In this document: positions 1 through 9,700 of the stretch, piece after piece
Numbering within the stretch: the stretch's first letter is position 1
Layout of the letters: each line of letters starts with the position of its first letter
Assembly: GCF_000622085.1 (NCBI RefSeq)
Contig: NZ_JHWL01000027.1
Span: 1-61,015 of the forward strand
Direction: 5' to 3'
Length of the DNA stretch: 61,015 nt
Origin: Butyrivibrio proteoclasticus P6B7
Lineage (GTDB): Bacteria > Bacillota > Clostridia > Lachnospirales > Lachnospiraceae
Translations under genes and position numbers: made by a program
The notes under the pieces: generated by a model
Database searches by the model: none
What the model saw: the letters and a program-made list of their open reading frames with translations, nothing else
Told to the model about the DNA's origin: nothing

Positions 1-237
1 GCGGGGCATATCCTTATGTTCAACGTAGTACCTGTTTTTTCTTACAAGGCTCCCAAATATCTCCTCATCTATCTGTTCATATATCTCACTTACGAGACTA
101 CATCCAAGGTTCAGTACCCGTTTGTGCACCTCCTGTGACAGATCTGCTGTATCTCTTTCCCCATCAAGGAGCTCTTTTACAATTAATTCAATCTCTCTAA
201 TATCTTTCTGAATAAACTGTAGTATACTGTTGTACAT
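1..237 (-). mobile_element. ISLre2-like (UPF0236) transposase, 5' part only
   Basis: The reading frame opens with ATG at 237 and stays open for 79 codons to the window edge. The N-terminus (MYNSILQFIQKDIREIELIV...) is a charged helical stretch. It is followed by EIYEQIDEEIFGSLVRKNRYYVEHKDMPR, here read as the D-E-x-I ... R-x-x-Y-V block typical of the start of ISLre2/UPF0236 transposases. A GGTGG-type ribosome binding site lies just upstream. The catalytic part is outside the window. The gene runs in the same direction as the Rhs gene and starts only about 75 bp after its stop codon, so the element has landed at the 3' end of that gene. The family call is from memory of the family's N-terminal pattern, so moderate confidence. 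Confidence 0.7.
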
Positions 238-305
238 GGAAAGCACCACCTTCTCTTAGATTATTTTCTCGCAAATCTAATCTTATCATGAAGATGATGC
301 TTTCC
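238..305. repeat. Inverted repeat at the presumed insertion-sequence end
   Basis: GGAAAGCA at 238-245 is repeated inverted as TGCTTTCC at 298-305, perfect over 8 bp and separated by 52 bp. It lies between the transposase start codon and the Rhs stop codon. It may be part of, or close to, the terminal inverted repeat of the insertion sequence. The other end of the element is not in the window, so its exact boundary and any target duplication cannot be fixed. Confidence 0.4.
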
Positions 306-311
306 CTTTTC

Positions 312-3300
312 TTATTTTTCCGAATCTTTATTTACTCTACTTGTAGTCATTGCTACTGCTTTTGTTGCACTAGCCTTAGTAATTGTTTTTAGAGTATCCC
401 TTATTGCTGTGGTCCCGGTTGCATTCTTAGCAATATTAGCACCTGCTTTAAGTGCTCCAGCTCCACTTGAGATAAATCCTGTAACACCACCTATAGCTGT
501 ATCAACAGCAAGTGACTTCCAGTCAAAGCCCGCCTCTCGCTTATTCTTATCTGTGAGCATGGTAAGCCCCTGGGTCACTACATTTCCAGCGGCAGCGGAT
601 ACTGCTCCTGCTGCTGTTGCTGTAATGATAGCACCGCCAACAGCTCCTACTCCCATAGCTCCTAGAACTACCGGTGCAGCAGCAACTACTGCTGCTGATA
701 CTGCTACAGTTGCAGCTGTTGCAGCAACACCTATAGCTATCTTAGTTAATACAGGATGTTCCTCACCAAACTTAAGGGCAGCATCACTTACTGTATTTAC
801 AGCATTTGTTGCTGCTTCCTTGACACTAGAAACAGCTCCTGATACAGCTTTACCGATATCGCTTAGACTAGGCCATGCACCGTTAAGGTCCACATATCTT
901 ACAGGGTCGTTAAAACAGTACTGGTAGCTATTTAGAGAACCTGGGAACTCAATTATTCCCTTCACTCTGTCCTCAGATGTAAACCTTCCTACGCCTGGGT
1001 TGTACTGCCTTGCCTGAGCATAGTATAGGCCATTACCATCATCTACATAGCCAGTGAATGCAAATGGAGATATGACATTTCCATTCTTGGTGTATTCAAG
1101 CCTCTTACCAAATGGATCAAAGGCAGCTTTATTAAACGCAGCTCCATCTGTACCAGTCATGGCAACGGTGCTACCAAGCTCATCCAGCTGATAGTAGTAA
1201 TTATCAGATCCATTATTCATGGATACTAAATTTCCATCATAGACAAAAGAGCTTGTGCTTCCATTTATTGTCTGTCTTAAGATGTTGTAGTGATCTCTTG
1301 TTATATCAGTAAGATACTCTATCTTCTCAAGAGCCAAATTCTTTGAAACTCTCTGGCCTGCAAAGTTATAGCTGTAAGTTGTTGTAACTGGGCTTCCATC
1401 AGATATATCAGTAATGCTCTTTAAATAGTTTCTGGCATCATACTGATATTCTCTTCTGTATCCAGAGCCATGATTATCAAAATCGTTATGCAGCTCTTTT
1501 TCAAGAACAAGATTTCCCCTGTTGTCGTAATCATACGATGTAGTAGAATTCTTATCCTTTCTGGATACAAGTCTGTCCAGAACGTCATAGCTGTAGCTGA
1601 TCCTGTCAGATGTGCTACTTCCAGGAACAAAGCTTTCTTCACTTACTCTGTTACCAAAGCTGTCATACTCATACTCATTTATCTTTTGACCATTTCTCGC
1701 AACGCTCTTAAGCCTTCCAAGTACGTCATAGCTATAATCATATGTTCCACTGACATTCTCAAGACCGCGCCTTGCCCTGTCTATGCGAGTCCTGTACCCT
1801 TTTTCGTTGTAGCCATAATCATATCTGTCAAGGATGCCTTCAACGTCAGTGCTGACAAGGCTCCTTAAGAGACCATTTTCATAGTAGTCATAGGAAGTGC
1901 TTGTTCCATTAGGAAAGCTCTTTTTAATAAGACGGCTGTCTCCATCAAACTCGTAACTGGTGGTTTCTTCCTTACCATCAGCAGAGATATTTGAAAGACT
2001 CCTTAAATTGCCAAGCTCGTCCCTATGATAAAAAGCCTTTGCTCCATCAGGGTAGATGACGGTAGCTCTTTGTGACATTGCATCATACTCATATCCTACG
2101 GTGTCACCATTTGGAGTAGTAACCCCTATGATCCTACCAAGAATATCACTGTTTATCTTAGTAAGACCAAGACTATCCTGAACCTCCTTAAGGACATTCA
2201 GGGCATCATATTTCATGCGGACAGTTTCGCCGTTGGCATAATCGATACCTGTTATATTGCCATTTCCGTCTCTTGTATAAACAGTTTTATTTCCATCCCT
2301 GTCAATGCGAGAACTTATATTTCCAAGAAGATCATAGCTATATTCGTCGCTGTTACCCAGAGCATCAACTACATTTATAAGCTGGCCTGAAAGGTCATAC
2401 TTATAGAGGGTAAGCCTCTCACTATCATCACTCTCTGTTCCAAGGCGTCTTACGGATTCAAGAAGATCAAGTTCATTATAGGCATACTCTGTCCTGCCAC
2501 CATCAGGGGTAATAACAGCCTTTAGCTTTCCAGTCTTGGTATACTCATAGTAAGTCTCATCACCGCAGTCAGATTCAGATTTTATTCGTCCACAAGAATC
2601 AAAGACATACTCGATAACTCTTCCAGTCTCAGAAGTAGCCTTTATGATCTGGCCCTTGGCATCTCTTTCGTAGGTGTAGACTTCGCCGCTATCTCTTTTC
2701 TCTTTGCATACTCTTCCAAGGCTGTCATGCTGGTATGCTCTGATGGTTATGATCTGGCCATCGCTGGATTCTTTAGTAACACTCTTTAAGTGTCCATCTT
2801 TATAATTATTCCTTGTGATAGCACCGGCTGGATCAGTAACAGCTACCAGGTTTCCATTATTGTCATACTCATAAGTTGTTACATTTCCTGCCTCATCAAC
2901 AGTCCTGCTTATACGTGACAGAGCATCAAACTCCTGAATGAGTTCTCCACCATTTGGAGCTATTCTCTTTACAAGATTTCCATTTCTATCATATTCGAAA
3001 CGTGTGATATTGCCATTTCCGTCTGTCTCAGAAAGGACCTGTCCATGAGCATCATAGGTGTAATGCCTTGTTACATGGCTGCCGCTTTCAGAATCCTTTT
3101 CGCCATCAGATATATCTGTCTTTAGGATATTTCCGTTGTTATCATAGGTATAGCTTGTCTTTCTTCCGACAGGATCTGTAAAGCTTGTCTTTCTTCCAAG
3201 CTTATCGTAGGTGTAAGAGATAACACCGCTGTTAGGAAGGATTATCTTTTCCTCATCCCATGAAGTGTTATAAAAGACCTTAGTCTTCCTGCCCTCCTCA

Positions 3301-5702
3301 TCCACAAACTCTGAAGGCTTACCTATTTCGTTATACTTCCAGCTCCTGATACTTCCATCAGGGTTTACCAGGTCTGTAAGGTTTCCTGCCTTGTCATAGA
3401 TGTACCTGGTAAGATTTCCTAATGGATCAATTACGCTTTCGATGTTATCGCTGGCACTATAGGCATACTCCGTCCTGTTTCCAAAGGCATCAATAGTAGC
3501 GATGCACCTTCCAAGGTCGTCGTACTCATACTCTGTTGTAACACCGGAAATATCAGTAACGGTCTTAACATTTCCCTGGGCATCATGCGTAAGGATGGTC
3601 TTCTTATTATCAGCATTTCTGATAGCAATAAGCTTTCCATCGTCATAGTCGAATCTTGTTCTGTTTCCAAGCGGATCTGTTACGCAGTACAGGTTCCCAT
3701 CAAGTCCGTAGGCATACTTATACTTATTTCCCTCAGCGTCTTTCCTTGATGTGAGCCTTCCCTCACTGTCATAGGTGAAACTTTCTCTTACTCCGCCAGC
3801 GCAGATGATACCAGTAATACGGCCGGCATTATCATAAGTAAACTTTGTTGTTACACCATTTTTGTCGGTTACAGAGGTCTTTAAATTTCTTTCGTTGTAG
3901 GTGTACTTTTCCTCAATACCTTCATCTACATAGTAAGTGCGGATATGTCTTCCCAGTTCATCTATGTAGTAACGGACTTTGCAGCCATTCTGCTCTACTA
4001 CTTCTGTATAGTGCTCTTCTTCATTGTATGAATAAAGGATCTCTCCGCCATCCTGGAACTGCTGGCGGGTAACTCTTTTCTTTTCATCGTATTCATTGAT
4101 AAGAGCCTGTGCGCCATTAGGAGTGATCACACTTCCAATAACTCCATCATCTGTGTAGTTATAACCCCGTGACGTGCCATCAGGATAAGTTACCTCTGTC
4201 AGGTGACCATCTTCATACTCATATGTAACCGTTCTTCCAGTATGATCAGATACCTTATGAAGCAGACCTTCTTTGTTGTAGTAAAAATTTAACTTCTCTC
4301 CATTCTTTGCGATGGCATACCTTGGAACAAGAAGTTCTTTTTCATCCACAGAAATAACGTCATTTACAACTTCGTACCTGACACCGTTATTATCTCCAAC
4401 AGAAGATAAAAAGCCATTCTCATCAAAATGCCTGAATACACCATCATCTGTTACAATGTCGTAGCCCTTCTTACTCTTTTTAAGAACTCCAGACTCCCCG
4501 TGAATCTCTATAAAGACTTCTTCATAATAAGGATCTTCGCTCTTTTCAGATTCATCCATTCCGTCATAGGAAAGTGAATGGTTTAGGTCATCCTCTCTCT
4601 TAAGAACATTGTCCTTTGATTTCTGATTAGGGCACTTAACATAGATTCCTTCTCTTCCATCTGGGTAAAGAGCTTTGATCCTGTCTTCAAATATAAAAAG
4701 ACGCTCATCAAAAGTAGAGGTCCAGCCTGTTCCAAGACTGCCCTTTCTTTCTGAGAGCGCATTATAATAACGTTTAAATGAAAGCTTACTCTTTCCTGAA
4801 AGAGTGATATCCTCCCTCTCATTGATATAGTTACCGTTATTAGCAATAACAGGGTCTGCGATTGCCCTAAGACATGTAGGGAGAAATCCCAGGAAAAAGA
4901 TGGCAGCTGATGCCAAAAGGTCCTCATACCATGTAAGTCCTGCTTCAGAAAGGACATCTTTTACATTGGTCCACTTGATATTGTCCTTGGTCTCATCATA
5001 TCTTGTGATATCAAAGTCACCATTTCCAATGCCATTCTTAATCTCTGTAAGGTTAGAAACAATTGTTTCAAGAATATTCTCAAAGTCACTTCCTGTTATA
5101 TCTTCATCGTGATCATCAAGGAAAGTGTTGAATTTATCCTGAAACTCAGGTACAAAGCCCGCAGTCTTATCTTCGTTAGTAAAGTCGTCGAAGTTTGTCT
5201 TTAAAGTCTCAGGGTCAGGGTCTGTATATACCTTTTTCTTGATAACATCACAGGAAGAAGCGATGCTCTCAACTTCATCATGAATAGTCTTTACCTCTGT
5301 AGCAACTGATCTAAAGTCAGTATTGTACTGAGCAAAGTCTCCAATAATCTTATCAAGATGGTCTGTCTTTAAGATGGCTGTATCATCCTCTGAAAGTGAC
5401 TCAGTGAAATCATCAAGAAGACTCACAACATTGTCACATCCGCCACCCTGCATCATACTTTGGAGCAGCGAAATGCAGCTGATGGTATCGTACACCAGCT
5501 GTATCTGTCTTTCGTCTACGAAAGTCTTGGAACTCTCTGCCTCAGTTCCTGTATGATTATCATCATTAACAAAGGCAAGGAGTGCATCAATTAAACTCTG
5601 TGAAGATTCCTGAAACGGATTGTAGATATTATCAAAGCAGTCATTGAAATATTCTCTAGTCTTGGGCTGATGCCACTCAGCCCCTTCGTGTGTATTCCCC
5701 AT
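312..5702 (-). CDS. Rhs/YD-repeat polymorphic-toxin-like protein, toxin end probably truncated
   Basis: This is a 1796-residue protein. Residues 1 to about 260 are alpha-helical, acidic and free of a signal peptide, resembling the helical N-termini of LXG-type type VII secretion substrates. A hydrophobic stretch follows at about 261-280, then a DUF6531-like start of the Rhs shell (about 283 on). Roughly 1,100 residues of YD repeats follow (for example TYDNAGRI, YEYDDLGR, RYIYDKAGNL). The shell closes with a core block (LYYAQARQYNPGVGRFTSED ... YVDLNG, ending near 1608). An Ala/Val/Gly-rich hydrophobic region spans about 1645-1715, followed by a DWKSLAVDTAIGGVTG pre-toxin segment. Only about 48 residues remain after that, too few for the usual 100-150 residue toxin. 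The stop lies just before insertion-sequence DNA. It is the last gene of a three-gene operon with two helical helper-like proteins. Rhs assignment is certain; type VII export and truncation are inferred. Confidence 0.9.
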   Translation of the reverse strand: MGNTHEGAEWHQPKTREYFNDCFDNIYNPFQESSQSLIDALLAFVNDDNHTGTEAESSKTFVDERQIQLVYDTISCISLLQSMMQGGGCDNVVSLLDDFTESLSEDDTAILKTDHLDKIIGDFAQYNTDFRSVATEVKTIHDEVESIASSCDVIKKKVYTDPDPETLKTNFDDFTNEDKTAGFVPEFQDKFNTFLDDHDEDITGSDFENILETIVSNLTEIKNGIGNGDFDITRYDETKDNIKWTNVKDVLSEAGLTWYEDLLASAAIFFLGFLPTCLRAIADPVIANNGNYINEREDITLSGKSKLSFKRYYNALSERKGSLGTGWTSTFDERLFIFEDRIKALYPDGREGIYVKCPNQKSKDNVLKREDDLNHSLSYDGMDESEKSEDPYYEEVFIEIHGESGVLKKSKKGYDIVTDDGVFRHFDENGFLSSVGDNNGVRYEVVNDVISVDEKELLVPRYAIAKNGEKLNFYYNKEGLLHKVSDHTGRTVTYEYEDGHLTEVTYPDGTSRGYNYTDDGVIGSVITPNGAQALINEYDEKKRVTRQQFQDGGEILYSYNEEEHYTEVVEQNGCKVRYYIDELGRHIRTYYVDEGIEEKYTYNERNLKTSVTDKNGVTTKFTYDNAGRITGIICAGGVRESFTYDSEGRLTSRKDAEGNKYKYAYGLDGNLYCVTDPLGNRTRFDYDDGKLIAIRNADNKKTILTHDAQGNVKTVTDISGVTTEYEYDDLGRCIATIDAFGNRTEYAYSASDNIESVIDPLGNLTRYIYDKAGNLTDLVNPDGSIRSWKYNEIGKPSEFVDEEGRKTKVFYNTSWDEEKIILPNSGVISYTYDKLGRKTSFTDPVGRKTSYTYDNNGNILKTDISDGEKDSESGSHVTRHYTYDAHGQVLSETDGNGNITRFEYDRNGNLVKRIAPNGGELIQEFDALSRISRTVDEAGNVTTYEYDNNGNLVAVTDPAGAITRNNYKDGHLKSVTKESSDGQIITIRAYQHDSLGRVCKEKRDSGEVYTYERDAKGQIIKATSETGRVIEYVFDSCGRIKSESDCGDETYYEYTKTGKLKAVITPDGGRTEYAYNELDLLESVRRLGTESDDSERLTLYKYDLSGQLINVVDALGNSDEYSYDLLGNISSRIDRDGNKTVYTRDGNGNITGIDYANGETVRMKYDALNVLKEVQDSLGLTKINSDILGRIIGVTTPNGDTVGYEYDAMSQRATVIYPDGAKAFYHRDELGNLRSLSNISADGKEETTSYEFDGDSRLIKKSFPNGTSTSYDYYENGLLRSLVSTDVEGILDRYDYGYNEKGYRTRIDRARRGLENVSGTYDYSYDVLGRLKSVARNGQKINEYEYDSFGNRVSEESFVPGSSTSDRISYSYDVLDRLVSRKDKNSTTSYDYDNRGNLVLEKELHNDFDNHGSGYRREYQYDARNYLKSITDISDGSPVTTTYSYNFAGQRVSKNLALEKIEYLTDITRDHYNILRQTINGSTSSFVYDGNLVSMNNGSDNYYYQLDELGSTVAMTGTDGAAFNKAAFDPFGKRLEYTKNGNVISPFAFTGYVDDGNGLYYAQARQYNPGVGRFTSEDRVKGIIEFPGSLNSYQYCFNDPVRYVDLNGAWPSLSDIGKAVSGAVSSVKEAATNAVNTVSDAALKFGEEHPVLTKIAIGVAATAATVAVSAAVVAAAPVVLGAMGVGAVGGAIITATAAGAVSAAAGNVVTQGLTMLTDKNKREAGFDWKSLAVDTAIGGVTGFISSGAGALKAGANIAKNATGTTAIRDTLKTITKASATKAVAMTTSRVNKDSEK

Positions 5703-5744
5703 TATTAAAGCTTCCTTTTTCTAGTCTAAGTTATGGTGTAAATA

Positions 5745-6155
5745 TTAGTAAATATCAGCTCCATCCTCGGTCTTAGCGTCATCTACCGCAATGTAATCAT
5801 CTCTTACTTTTCTCATGGTCTTGATGACTGCATCTGTCTCCTCCTGAAAGAGCCTTAGCATATCTTCCACATCGTGATCAGCTTGCTGATAATCAGGTAT
5901 TACATCATTCTTTAAGCAAAGCGCATCGGCCTCTACATAACCTGAGCTTGTGGATATGATATCTGCCTTACAGGTCTCTATGTTGTCTACTACCTGGTTG
6001 TAGTAATCAACATCCATCTTGATGTCGCCACTGGCTGTTGAAGACGATGAATTCGAAGCTGCTTTCTCTCTCCTGGATTCTGCATTTGGGATTCCCCCTC
6101 CGCCATCTGCTTCTGCAACATTTTCATATGTATATTTTTTACTGTAAAAAACCAC
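5745..6155 (-). CDS. Small helical protein, WXG100/LXG-helper-like
   Basis: This protein has 136 residues. The first 45 are Gly/Ser/Asn-rich and probably disordered. Residues about 46-125 form two predicted helices (DYYNQVVDNIETCKADII ... VEDMLRLFQEETDAVIKTM). The pattern and size resemble the TIGR04197-type small proteins that accompany type VII secretion effectors. There is no signal peptide. It lies 42 bp upstream of the Rhs gene and 75 bp downstream of another helical protein gene on the same strand, so co-transcription is likely. A role as a targeting partner that pairs with the helical N-terminus of the Rhs protein is inferred from this arrangement. Family assignment is from pattern recognition only. 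Confidence 0.6.
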   Translation of the reverse strand: MVFYSKKYTYENVAEADGGGGIPNAESRREKAASNSSSSTASGDIKMDVDYYNQVVDNIETCKADIISTSSGYVEADALCLKNDVIPDYQQADHDVEDMLRLFQEETDAVIKTMRKVRDDYIAVDDAKTEDGADIY

Positions 6156-6230
6156 GATGTTTCCTCCCCTGCATGGATAACTAGTACGTAGATATAGCCC
6201 TTACCAGGCTAAGCCATAAATATAGATATA

Positions 6231-6701
6231 TCAGGCTCCTGACATGGAATTTGTTGTGTTATTCCCCGCAGTAGCACCTGAAGATCCACCTCCTGATGAT
6301 GAAGAGTCAGATGTTTCCTCCTCATCCGGAGCAGTCTCGAGGTCTTTGGTGAGCTGCTCAAGTTCTTCATTAAGCTCGTCAATTTTGTCCTGAACATCTT
6401 GGATGGCTTCATCAATTTCTGAAGACAGTGTATCTATTTCCCCATCATAAGTGCCAAGACCGGTTGATAATACGCCCCTTTTGTCTTCTGCAGTATTATA
6501 ATTAAGACCTGCCCAGTCTTCTCCTGATTCTCCTGAAAGTGGATATGGCTCCGAAATTGGATCATAGACGTTATCATGAAGGGAAGTTTTCTGAGTGGAG
6601 AGATTTGTCTTCTGAGTCTCAAGCTGTTCCTTAATACCCTCGTACTTTTCAATCTCTGCCTTCACTGCAGCAATTTTTGCCTGAATCTGTTTTTTAGTCA
6701 T
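6231..6701 (-). CDS. Coiled-coil protein, DUF5082/YwqH-like type VII helper
   Basis: This protein has 156 residues. Residues 1-40 form a charged coiled coil (IQAKIAAVKAEIEKYEGIKE ...), a loop with a conserved-looking W (EDWAGLNY) follows, and a second coiled coil covers about 75-120. The final 35 residues are Ser/Gly/Thr-rich. This helix-loop-helix layout is that of DUF5082 (YwqH-like) proteins, which in Firmicutes sit at the head of LXG toxin operons. It is the first gene of the operon leading into the Rhs gene. The ATG at 6701 has a GAAGG ribosome binding site. It probably acts as a helper or chaperone for export; this is inference. Confidence 0.65.
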   Translation of the reverse strand: MTKKQIQAKIAAVKAEIEKYEGIKEQLETQKTNLSTQKTSLHDNVYDPISEPYPLSGESGEDWAGLNYNTAEDKRGVLSTGLGTYDGEIDTLSSEIDEAIQDVQDKIDELNEELEQLTKDLETAPDEEETSDSSSSGGGSSGATAGNNTTNSMSGA

Positions 6702-6737
6702 GTCTTCACCTTCTAGTAAGATTTATTTAATGAAATT

Positions 6738-6769
6738 AAAAAGATTGTAGCATATGCCACAACCTTTTT
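6738..6769 (-). terminator. Rho-independent terminator after mfd
   Basis: An imperfect hairpin (GGTTGTGGC / GCTACAATC on the minus strand, with G-U pairs and an ATAT loop) has A-rich and T-rich flanks and lies 8 bp past the mfd stop. It separates the housekeeping gene from the Rhs operon. Confidence 0.65.
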
Positions 6770-6772
6770 AAA
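6744..6772 (-). promoter_or_regulatory. Putative promoter of the Rhs operon, overlapping the mfd terminator
   Basis: On the minus strand, TTTAAA (6767-6772) is followed after 17 nt by TACAAT (6744-6749) with a TGC extension directly before it. It lies 43 bp upstream of the first helper gene. The same bases form the hairpin that ends mfd, so the two signals share DNA. Confidence 0.4.
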
Positions 6773-6777
6773 GAAAA

Positions 6778-9700
6778 TTACTGCCTCAATTTTGCAAATT
6801 CTTCTATAATTCTCTCAGCATCCTCAAGGAGTTTTCGCTCCGCTTTTTCTGGATTCTTGTCCTTTTCATATTTGTAGACAAAACAAGGAACTCCCGCCGG
6901 GTGGAAGGCCATGTTGCCCTTGTAGGATGCGATAAATCCCGGTATCTTGCCGGAATCAATCTTGGCATTAGGATTGATCTTGATCTCCAGCTCCCCATCT
7001 CCGCCTTTGATTTCATGGATATAAAGAGAATGAGCCCTTGATCTAAGCACTGAAATGCGAAGGAGGTTAGCGGCAGTTTCTGGCACCTCGCCAAATCTGT
7101 CGATAAGCTCATCCCTCATATCATCGCTTTCGCTCTGGCTTTCTATGCTGGCAATTCTCTTATATATCTCAAGCTTCTGCTCTTCGTTAAGAATGTACTC
7201 GTTAGGAATAAAGGCGCTGACATCAAGATCAATACTTGTGTTGATATCTTCAAGTGTGTAATCTTCATCAGTCTCTTCGCCCTTCTTGTGTCTGACTGCT
7301 TCTCCAAGCATCTTACAGTACAGGTCGTAACCAACAGCCTGCATGTGTCCTGACTGCTTTCTTCCAAGAAGACTTCCTGCTCCTCTGATCTCCAGATCTC
7401 GCATGGCGATCTTAAAGCCAGATCCAAGATCAGTAAATTCTCTAATTGCCGAAAGGCGCTTCTCCGCTACCTCTTTTAACAGCTTATCCTTCTTGTACAT
7501 AAGGAAGGCGTAGGCTGTCCTGTTGGATCGTCCAACTCGTCCCCTTAACTGATAGAGCTGAGAAAGCCCCATCTTATCTGAGTCGTGGATGATCATGGTG
7601 TTAACGTTAGGAATATCCAGACCAGTTTCAATGATAGTGGTGGATACCAGAACATCAATTGTTCCATCGATGAAGTCATACATGATCCTCTCAAGCTCTG
7701 ACTCCTTCATCTGTCCATGGGCAAAGGCCACGTTAGCTTCTGGCACCAGCTTCTGTATCTGAGCCGCCACATCAGCAATGGTATTAACTCTGTTATAAAC
7801 GTAGTAAACCTGACCATTTCTCGAAAGCTCACGGACGATAGCCTCGCGGACCAGCTCGTCGTTGTACTCCATAACGTAGGTCTGGATCGGCATTCTGTCG
7901 TTAGGTGCTTCTTCAAGAACGCTCATCTCCCTTATGCCCACCAGTGACATGTGAAGAGTTCTTGGAATAGGTGTTGCAGAAAGGGTCAATACGTCGATGT
8001 TCTCCTTAAGGGTCTTAAGCTTTTCCTTGTGAGTTACTCCAAAACGCTGTTCCTCATCCACAATAAGAAGTCCAAGGTCCTTATACTGTACATCCTTAGA
8101 CAATAATCTGTGGGTTCCGATAACAATATCCACAAGCCCCTTCTTAAGATCCTGAACAGTGCGCTTCTGTTCTGCTGCAGTTCTGAATCTGGACATAAGG
8201 TCTACCCTTACAGGGAAATCTCTCATTCTTTCTGAGAAGGTATTGTAATGCTGCTGAGCCAAGATAGTAGTAGGCACAAGCACTGCCACCTGCTTACCAT
8301 CCTGAATTGCCTTAAAGGCCGCCCTGATAGCGATCTCTGTTTTACCAAATCCAACGTCTCCGCAGACAAGTCTGTCCATGATAATGGAGGATTCCATATC
8401 TCTCTTGGTATCCTCAATGGCTGTGAGCTGATCCTCTGTCTCCTGATAAGGGAAGGCATCCTCAAACTCCTGCTGCCATACATTATCCTTAGAGAACTGA
8501 TAGCCTGCTGCCTGCTGCCTCTTGGCATAGAGTTCCACAAGGTCCTGTGCCACTTCTTCAACCGCGGCCTTAACCTTGTTCTTAGTGTGGCTCCACTCAA
8601 GACTTCCCAGCTTATTAAGCTTAGGCTTATGTGTGGTTTCCTCATCTCCGCCAGATGCGTACTTCTGAATAACATGAAGACCTGTGGCAAGAACGTAGAG
8701 ATTACCGCCATCTCCGTACTCAATCTTGATATAATCCCTTACCACATGGTCGGTTTCAATCTTCTCAATTCCTCTGTAAATTCCAAGACCGTGATCCTCA
8801 TGAACCACGTAGTCTCCAATCTTAAGATCTGAAAAGCTTGATATCTTCTCACCGGTAAAGCTATCCTTTTTCTTCTTGCGCTTCTTTTTGTGCTCGGTAA
8901 AGATATCACTCTCTGCAATAACTGCAAACTTAATATCAGGATACTCAAAGCCCTTTAAGATTCTGCCGTAGTAGGTCATTATCTCCCCAGGCTTAAGAAC
9001 TCTTCCCGGGTCCTCACTGTAGAACGCAGTAACAAGATTGTCCCTAAGATCCTCAACTATTCTCTTAGCTCTTGTTCTGGAACCAGACAGAATCAGTACT
9101 CTATATCCGTTTCTGGCATAGACCTTAAGATCTTTTACCAGAGATTCAAAGCTGTTGTTGTAAGGCGCGATACTTCTTGCCTTAATATCCCAGCTCTTTT
9201 CCGGTGAAAAGAGATTCTGTGACGCAGGCATAGGCAGAGCTGCGATCAGAACTCTTCTTCCGTTTCCCATTCTTGCAATACAGTTCTCTGTAGAATAAAG
9301 AAGATCCATCTGAGTTGGAAGAACATATCCCTTCTCGGCTCTGTGGGTCATGCTCTCTCTAAACTCAGTCTCCACTGCCACCGCATGTTCTATTACTCTC
9401 TGGGGCTCGTCAATAAAGATACAGCTCTTTCCCTTGGGGAATATCTCCTGCAGAGTAACTGTATCGTCGTAAAAATATCTGATATAACTTTCAAGATTCA
9501 CGTAGGCACCCAGCTCAAAGAGCTGTTCCCTTAGCTCCTCTATCTGAGTCTTAAGCTGGTGAGCCTCCTTGGTCTTAAACTGGGCTCTCAGAGTCTTTAC
9601 AGTCTCATCGCATTCCTTCTGGATCTTTTCCATGCCCTCTTCTAGACGGCTCTTTTCCAGGATAATCTCTGTTGCAGGATAGATATCCACAGACTCCAGC

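Noticed and set aside
409..927. 172-codon Ala/Pro-rich frame on the plus strand
   Set aside because: It is the antisense of the Ala-rich end of the Rhs gene; the composition follows from the other strand and there is no ribosome binding site.
8248..8832. 194-codon plus-strand frame inside mfd
   Set aside because: Antisense of conserved helicase motifs, with no recognisable protein features.
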